This document shows, piece after piece, positions 56,322 through 64,000 of a stretch of 64,000 nucleotides of DNA (its first letter is position 1; every line of letters begins with the position of its first letter). Both the position numbers and the translations under genes were made by a program. Source of the stretch: Clavelina lepadiformis (Eukaryota; Chordata; Ascidiacea; Aplousobranchia; Clavelinidae); the NCBI RefSeq assembly GCF_947623445.1, contig NC_135246.1, forward strand, positions 4,013,856 to 4,077,855, in the 5' to 3' direction. The notes under the pieces are model-generated. The model had not been told where the DNA came from, did no database searches, and saw nothing but the letters and a program-made list of their open reading frames with translations.

Positions 56322-58576
56322 CCACTCGTTATTCAATTTTATGAAAATCATTAGGCTACATATAGGCCCACAAATGCTATTGTAGTATTAAAGCTGCAGG
56401 TTGTATTATTCCCGAAGTCTTTCCCCAGTTATTTTTTATTAAACAAAGGGGAGAATCAGGTTAAGTGTTTTGATTGCTGATGGCTTCAATTACACTTTCA
56501 CATGTGACTGAACTCCTAATCGCGAGATTTTTAAAAAACAAGAAGGAATTCAAAAATACTTTTTACAACTATAAAATGGTTAAAAGCTTTTTTTTTAGTT
56601 TGCAGTTGTAATTTCTTGTAAAATGTCATTTTAGTGATTATTTTCATATAATAAGTGGACATAATCCATGGCGAAAGTTTTGGATGCATTTCTTGATGAC
56701 AATACTAAAGCATTGCTGTAAGTTCATATGGTAGTATTTTTGTATAGTTAATTAGGCCTACTCGCATAATTACCGATTTACGGAGCTTTATTTGTCTTTG
56801 TTATAATTGTTATTTTTTGCCTATTAATTAATTCTGCATGTTATATTATATGTCTACAAGTTAGTGATTTTACTTTTTGCTTATGGAACTTTTGCAAAAA
56901 AAAGACATAATTGAAATATCAAAAGTAAAACTTGGCATTTAAAGTGACAAATAACAAATAAGAATAAGGTCGATGCAATAAACAATATTAAGTCAAGCTA
57001 CAGTAACCTATAGCCTAATGGTATCGTTTTAATCACAGATGTTCATTGCACTCTATGATGTAACACTTTTACTCTTGTCCACTCAATCATTGCATAATCA
57101 ACACGATTGTTCAAGATAGTAAATGTTCATCATATGCAATGTTTTTCTTACCTCTCATTGATAAAGAAACCAATGCGAACAAAAGGGGAAATTTTCAATG
57201 CCAATATACGTCATATGGTACCACAAAGTTTTGTGAAGTTTTGTCGCTTGACACGTGGTATTATATACACTAATGTACTTTAAATGGAAGAAACTAATCA
57301 AGCAGTTTAAAAAACCGTTGGTAAAAAAAGAAAAATTTTTAGCAACCATCTGGTGACAAAAACGTCTTTTGTAACGCCGTTAGTAAATCAACCTGTCAGT
57401 GATGACTCAGCGTATTCTGGTATGAACTACCGGAATTACGTTTTCACATGCCGGGTTTCCACGGAAACAATAAATAAAAGCAGTAGCCATAAACCTTTTT
57501 TCTGAAACACCCATCTCCTGGAGTTTTGCATCAAAATCTCTCTCTGTATATGTTTTATGATTGTCTGTAAATATTTTTATTTGAAAAGAAACTATATTAC
57601 GAACGTTTCACGTTTAACTACGCGACATATATTTATTACAAAACATAAAGTACAAGAAAAACAAAGCAAAATCAAGCATATTTATTCGCTCATTTCTAAA
57701 AGCAGCAGGTTCAAACTGATGCGACCCTTCCTGGAATTTATCTGCAAGATATCAAACGCTGCTTTTAAGTCACGTGACATACCCCGATCTTATTTATAAC
57801 AAGTGGGTTATGGTATTTATTGCGCATGCGTGGTTTACTTTGCTGAAACATTGCTCAACAGTATGAGCCGTAGAAAACGTAACTGCTCCATTTATCAAAA
57901 ACTATGCCATAAAAACACACGGAAATTTGTACGTAAGCCGTGGACGTGGAACAAGTATGAAGTTGATATATATTTTACAAATTATCACGGGGGCATTTGA
58001 AAACCTATTTTTTACTACGCAAATATTTTTTTCTGATACTTTTATACCTAATATAGAATACCAACCCCTGACAAATATTTAGTTAAATTTTAAGTATGTA
58101 AAAGTAAAAGTGTAATAAAGTATAGTAAAAGTAATAGCATAGTAATAAAGTATGCATGACAATTTATATAAATATGTTGTTTTAGTCAAATTGCACTATT
58201 TTGGCTAAATAGGTAAGCGGGAAATCCCATTTTGCTTTTAATAAAATTGTTAAATCTTAAACAAAATTTGTCTTTAATTGGTACGCCAAAGAGTTAATGT
58301 AATCAGTTATGACGATTTATAGTTAAACTTTTGCAGTTTAACCAATGGTCAAAATTGTGTTATGTAGATTTTAATGTGTATGAGCTGTAGTGTTTTTTTT
58401 TTCTATGTAAAGGTCGTTCGCCGTAAAATTTGCTAGTTTGTTTTTCGGCTTTATTTTCAAGAAGTACAGGTACATTTTCGCACAGAACTCTCGCATAAAA
58501 AGTAAAACCGCCTCCGTAATTCCGATAATCGACAATATCGCCATCTTAAGAAATAAAAACGAAAAAAAGAACTATG
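56322..58576. other. AT-rich DNA, no gene recognised
   Basis: Open frames at 57557-57799, 57803-58000 and on the opposite strand show no motif and no plausible splicing. I see nothing I can support. Confidence 0.4.
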
Positions 58577-58584
58577 GCTTAGAC

Positions 58585-59061
58585 CAGGGGTGTCAAACTC
58601 AATCGCACCAGGGGTCAAAACTCAAAACTTATTTAACGCCGCGAGCCGTAAGGATAAAACTTGATTGAACGTTTCATGACACGAAACATGAATTGGAACA
58701 GGCAGCGAAACAACACCAAATTTTTCATGTTTTTGACGATTTTTGACTGGGCTATATTTGATTATTCTTCTCTTACACCATTATGTTTCATTCATCTTGC
58801 AAAAGCATTACAGAATTAACAAACAATAAAGAAAAAAGCAGCCCAAATTACAAGCGTTAGAATAAATCGATTTATTCTATCGTATGATGGGGCAACTGCT
58901 GTGCTGCTGTATTGTGCGGTTTGTTATAATCTTGTTTCTTGCTTGAAAAAAGTACGTTATACTGTACAATGATCTAGCGGCCCGGAAATAGTTCAATGTA
59001 TAAAGTAGCATTGTTTATTGTAAGTTTTATTGTAAAGCGGGCCGGGAGTTTGACACGTATG
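58585..59061. mobile_element. hAT-type MITE (CAGGGGTGTCAAACTC ends)
   Basis: A 477-bp element with ends CAGGGGTGTCAAACTC and GAGTTTGACACGTATG and an exact 8-bp duplication GCTTAGAC (58577-58584, 59062-59069). GCGGCCCGG/GCGGGCCGGG words near the right end are typical of this MITE group. The last bases of the right end have drifted. Confidence 0.9.
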
Positions 59062-59069
59062 GCTTAGAC

Positions 59070-60683
59070 CTAACAGAAAGCTTATGAAAATGTTTGGTTT
59101 GGTGTAATACGCAATTTATTAGTTTAGTTACGATGGAATGCAACTAAGTTTTTGGTTATAATTTGGGCATCGTGGTTCCGTGCTAAAACAGGCATAAAGT
59201 ATAACTTACCATCTGCACTTCAAATTAAAAATTGATTGAGTTATACCTCGCATGAAACTACCTGGAAAATCGTATGTCTCGAAACCTTTCCGAACTTATA
59301 CTGTGGTTATGAATAGAGTTGTTAAAAGCAGTTGGGCTAATGTCCTTTTGACTTCTGGCTTGCAAAAAAATAGCCCATGCAGAAGAAAAAGCAGGTCTGA
59401 AAACAAAAGTTAAGATGTCACAATACGATCTCTAGTATAGACTGCGCTGTTTAACATTAACGCGGTAAGACGCCATGATTCGTTCAAATATATATGATTT
59501 TTTCATTAAGCTAAATGATTAAACACGGTTTCTAAAATGACTTAATAAAGCCAGTGTTAGTATTTTTTCTCTTCCATGTCAAAGCAATATCTGAAATAAA
59601 GCAATTTAGTCGATGCTCTCCTATAATATAGCTATAGCCTATATGTTAGTAGAAAACAATGATTTAGCCTCCTGCTATTTTATTGGGAAGCTTTCACATT
59701 TCAATTATAATTACTACAAAATACCTTAATAACGACAGAGAACAAATTTAATGACATGGGCGATTCACTTGGGTTTTCTATCGATTTAAAGTCATTACTC
59801 ATTACAAATCATTGACGCAACTTCTGTTTGTTCAATAACGGACCTTGTTGGTAGAAAAAAACAGTTGACAACCGATTGCAAGCAATATTACTTGGGGTCT
59901 GAGTCTGAGCAGCAGTTCTAGCTATATACGTCACCAAGAAAACTATAAATTGCTCCAATTGGAGATAGGCTATATAGACTATTTTGGTTTTTCTCGACGC
60001 CAGGCAAAATTTATCACGCACAGAATTTGGCTCAACCTGGGATTTGCCAGAAATGGAGACGGTCAGAAATTGCAGAAACCGCTTTCAAAAGAGAAGGCTA
60101 CGGCTTTATTTATGGTTACTATATGCACTTCTTAATATACCCTTAAATAAAGCGACATCAGTTTAATGACATCTGTAGACCTAAGAATGTGTATTTTAGA
60201 CCAATTATACGACGAATGCAAAAAAGTAAAATGATATTATTTCGCTGACAAAATTAAATGGTCCAGAAACGCAGCGAAGAAACTTTTCTTGTGTTCATTT
60301 AATTTTTAATGGTATACCGGGTTCATCAATATCAAAGTATTGTCAGGTTCTTCTTTAGCGCATGAACAGTAGGTTATCAAACATAAAATAATGAATAACG
60401 CAACAAGTGGAAACGATTTGCCCCACAATCATGTCATTGACTATCTGCCTTGGTTTTTCGGGTGAGCTCAGCCTAAAACGTTTTCACATAGCTGTGAGAT
60501 ACAGTCACCCGCTTTATGTTGCAACTTATTTGTTGCAAAGCGTCTGCATACTTTGGTTATATGGGCTTGCTGTGGCTAAATACTGAGCGTGTATAAAGTG
60601 TGTTACTTGAGCAAAACAAGATAAAGATATATATTAGAATGAAACCTTAACTTTTGGTTTTCAAATAATAACATATTTTTCAG
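59070..60683. other. Region upstream of the EF-hand gene
   Basis: No exon recognised with confidence. The sequence just before 60684 is a good splice acceptor (TTTTTCAG), so at least one upstream exon or 5' UTR exon of the EF-hand gene must lie here or farther left. Confidence 0.4.
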
Positions 60684-60696
60684 CGAAAAGCAAAAA

Positions 60697-62512
60697 ATGA
60701 CTCTTATCTCCGCAAATAAGAGAAAAAGAAGATTCGGTTTTCACGCAGCTCATGAAAAGCAGATTCTAAAAGAACAGTACGAATCGTATTTCCTGAACGG
60801 ATTTACAAACGCAGATGTGGATGATTTAAGAGAAATTTTCGAATTCTATGACGTTGATAACAATAAAACAATGGATTTAACGTACGTATTCATGCGTGAT
60901 AACAGAAATGAAAATTTTTAGCTTTTTATAAATTGAGTGGGGAATAGAGCATAACATTTCTGTTTTTGCATTGTATAGAATAAGGTACGCTCTATTCAAT
61001 TAAATTAAACGCATTATTAAAACTATTGAAATAGAGAGCTGGACAAGGCGTTGCGTGCTCTTGGTTACAATCCAACAATCGACGAAGTGGAAGAAATGAT
61101 TGCAATGATGGATATTGACGGGGACAAATCGATTGACTTCAGCGAATTCTGCATGATTGTTGGTCACATGACTGAGCAAAAGGATGAATTTAGCGATCTG
61201 AGGTATGTTGTACGATTACCTTTTTATCTAATTATGACCTGCTGTTTATTACTTTTCGCTTTGACCGTCATTAACGCTTAAGATAACTTTGACAAAAGTG
61301 TTTTTTGCTTGCAATTGAAAAATTAAAGCTTGTTTTGTCTTTATTCTGCTTGATCAAGTGATTATGTGCTGATCATTCGTTTAAGTTTCATGGTTTATAG
61401 TTTTTTTGCTGTTGCCGTAAAATAAACAACTAGATGTATGATTTTATTCATCGTCAGTTTTTATAAGTTATAAATCTTCAAATAAACTTGATGAAATGTA
61501 ATTTTATGCGTGAAGGATAAAACCTAGATCTATGGTTTTATTCACCAAACAAAAATGTAGCTTACGATTGTCAAATTTATTTGCATCGTCAGGGAAGCTT
61601 TACGCTGCGTTGAACGAAACGAAGATGGTGTGGTGAAGGAAGAGGATTTATTTAAGCTAATGTCAGTCCAAAGCGATGGAATGTCGATTAAAGAAATTGA
61701 AAATATGTTAAAGTAAGCTATGGCTTAAATATCACTAAAATCTAAACTAAAGCCTTCAACAATCATGAAGGAAATTACCTGCCTTAATATTTTTTCGAAG
61801 TCCGAAAGCGGAGTAGTTTTGTTATGATGTTTATAGGTTCTACACCAGATGCACAGTGGAATTCGTTTATGTTGTAGAAGTTCCAGTAGGCTATTATTCT
61901 TTCCAAGTCACGTCCCGTTATATTTTTGTAGGGTGGTAGCAAAAGATGGCGTGATTGATTGCGAAGAATTTATCAGAATTATCAAGAAAGCTCAAGAGAA
62001 AAATTTGGCTGATGACTTCACAACATCAAAATCCAACGAAACACACGTGCCAACAGACATAGACTTTAGAACTAGCACTGTCGCTGACAAAGTTAGTTCA
62101 AGCAGCATTAAAAAGAAATCGAAGACAACTGCATCAAAGAAAAAGAAAAACGGTGGTAAAGTTAACCTACCAGGTATATGTACCTTGATTTGTTCTGTTC
62201 ACTTGGCCTACGAGCACGTAAATGAGTTATTGTAAGATCCTAACAGCAACTTACGACAAAGGCCTGAAATTACATTTAACCCATATGATATTGTTTACCG
62301 CCGTTTACAGATAAACCGTGCAACGTGGAAGCGATTGATTCCGTCTTAAAAGCACTTGGTGGACCGATACTTCTGACCAGTGCCATAATCATTACTTCAT
62401 CGGCCTCTAAGACAAAGCCTCGGCAAAAAAAATCTCGATGGCCATCTGTGAAAAGAATTCTAAGTTACAAAATGTACGCTGACTTTTTTTACGTTTATAT
62501 GTTCACTTTAGG
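60697..62512 (+). CDS. EF-hand calcium-binding protein, calmodulin/centrin-like
   Basis: Exons 60697-60881, 61035-61202, 61593-61712, 61932-62173 and 62311 to about 62512 join in phase. The first EF loop, DVDNNKTMDLTE, spans the first junction, which supports the splice; the second is DIDGDKSIDFSE; both have all calcium ligands. Loops three (ERNEDGVVKEED) and four (AKDGVIDCEEF) lack standard ligands at some positions. A basic tail (KKKSKTTASKKKKNGGK) and a new C-terminal segment (VEAIDSVLKALGGPILLTSA) follow. The ATG at 60697 is the first Met, but the frame is open back to the acceptor at 60684 (EKQK), so an upstream exon could extend the protein. The 3' end is uncertain: either a GTGAGT donor near 62512 is used, or the frame continues to a stop at 62738. 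The exact family member is not recognised. Confidence 0.8.
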
Positions 62513-62738
62513 GGTGAGTCGGCTTAATTGGGTCGTAAAAAATTTGCCTATTTTTAGAATCGGGCTTATAGCGAACGTCGAAAATTTTCCGCCTACTCCA
62601 TCCGTAGTTTTTGAACACTTAATAGGTAGTTTAATTTTCATGGATAAACGGCCTTCATCTTTTCATACACATCCACCAATTTTTCTTATCAAATTATTTG
62701 AGAAAGAAGGCCTACTCTACATCTCTATTGCAGCGTGA

Positions 62739-64000
62739 CAATTATGTACTGTATATATAGTACGGAAGTGGTAATTTCGTTTGAGTGTTTTAAATGACTG
62801 ACGTTTCAAAGAAACAATTAGCAACGGGACTAACTGCAGTAAATAAGCGGCATATTTCCGGTATGAACTTACGACTGACGTAATTGAAATGCTTTTGGTA
62901 TAGTCGGCCAACTTTCGATATTTTATTGTTATACAATGACATAGACCTACGTGACGCCAACAGCAATAGTTTGAGTTGTTGAAGAAAATGGGCGGGATTA
63001 AGATGTTGATTTAGTTGACTACAAACTTCTACGAGGAGTCTTTGGCCTATAGATGTATATTACAATGACTCGCTTGTATCGTCTATTTTGTTTTAGGAAC
63101 GAGATGCTTTTAGCTGAATCGCCTTATATTTTGCCTTGCAAACACGGAAGTTAAGACGCAAAGCTTTATAGTGTTATACTATTGGGTTATTAATTAATTA
63201 TCAATGAATAGACAGTCTCGGGCCTCGTTTGAATAGATTCACTTTCTTTAAGATCAACGCCTTGGCCGGAATACAGTTAGTCTTTTTCCACAGAAAATAT
63301 TGTTTTTTTTTCTGGGTGGGAATTAGGCACTGCAACAGTTTCAGGCGATGACAAAAAATGCGGAATTCGGGCAACTTTCATTTCTTAAAGATTGTAACTT
63401 TGCCAAATTGCGACGTCATTAACAGCAAAACACGACAGGTGTGATGTGATAAAACTGAATTCGGTGCAACTCATTCCGTCACACAGTTATACCTGGTTAT
63501 TTTTCCATTATGTTGTCACTTGCATGCCAATGCATTCTGACAAACTCACAAGCTTAGGCCTAAGATTGATTGACAGGTGGTGGTGCGCGGCAGGAATATC
63601 AGCGAATCATCTCTTAGGGGTAATTAATACTCACCATCGATCGGATGTTTCGTACAGATTGTTATGAGCTGGAAATCGGTGACAAATTTTTATTTAAAAA
63701 CCTATATGACTTGCCGAATGTACCTACTGGATTTTGTGAAAAACTAATCCGACAGAAGAGTAGACTACTCTATTCCCAGCCTTGATGTTTTCGTATAGGT
63801 CTTTATATGCAACAAAGTACCTAAAATACTGTCTGTCAATAAAAAAAATAAAAAATAAATAAATAACTAAAATAAAATAAAAAACAAATAAATGATGTTA
63901 AATTTTAATTAATCGACAATTAATAACGACAAGCTATGTATGTCATTGTAGCCGAAGTATTTATTTAAAAAATGCTTTAGAAAATAACAAATACTTTCAT
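62739..64000. other. 3' flank, no gene recognised
   Basis: AT-rich. A/T-only low-complexity tract at 63840-63895 (AAATAAATAAAT-like). No exon or RNA gene seen. Confidence 0.4.

Noticed and set aside
57557..58000. Pair of plus-strand open frames as exons
   Set aside because: No recognisable motif, no convincing splice sites linking them, composition like surrounding non-coding DNA.

Overview
This is eukaryotic, AT-rich animal DNA. Genes are split by many short GT-AG introns and there are no bacterial-style operons. The proteins (TFIIIC subunit 1, tubulin polyglutamylase complex subunit 2, mitochondrial citrate synthase, an EF-hand protein), the chordate-like citrate synthase sequence and the mix of mariner, hAT, MULE, KDZ and LTR elements suggest an invertebrate deuterostome, most likely a tunicate. 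That placement is inference. The ordinary genes look host-like; the mobile DNA between and inside them makes this window unusual.

Layout. 53-196: tRNA-Ile-like gene and a broken tRNA-Phe-like copy. 1158-1706: short mariner-type element with 34-bp inverted ends. 1891-11934 (+): 3' part of GTF3C1 (TFIIIC220), with a decayed mariner (3268-4510) in one intron. 13747-14062: hAT-type MITE. 14894-35027: a candidate ~20.1-kb KDZ/Zisupton-class transposon with ~130-bp inverted ends. It contains a multi-exon KDZ transposase gene (+, 17515-23740), a decayed LINE, a MITE, and an opposite-strand gene (27602-30334) with homeodomain-like and HMG-box-like segments. 36319-40610 (+): complete TPGS2. 41005-42399 and 44330-45724 (-): two intronless tandem citrate synthase genes. 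46753-50792: young LTR retrotransposon whose 3' LTR is split by a 2.1-kb FLYWCH/MULE transposon. 51294-51796, 55768-56313 and 58585-59061: further hAT-type MITEs. 53560-54330: LINE remnant. 60697 to about 62512 (+): multi-exon EF-hand gene. The rest is AT-rich DNA in which I see no gene.

Connections. TPGS2 and the first citrate synthase gene converge, with about 400 bp between stop codons. The citrate synthase pair is a tandem duplication whose copies are nearly identical over most of their length but differ in a discrete block at the 3' end of the coding region, as expected after gene conversion. The two LTRs of the nested retrotransposon differ at about 3 of 382 positions, and the uninterrupted 5' LTR preserves the empty target site of the MULE, so the order of insertion can be read directly.

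The strongest candidate for something undescribed is the 20-kb KDZ-class element with its antisense accessory gene. All coordinates come from reading the sequence by eye. Exon boundaries with phase-consistent GT-AG junctions are reliable; others are marked approximate.
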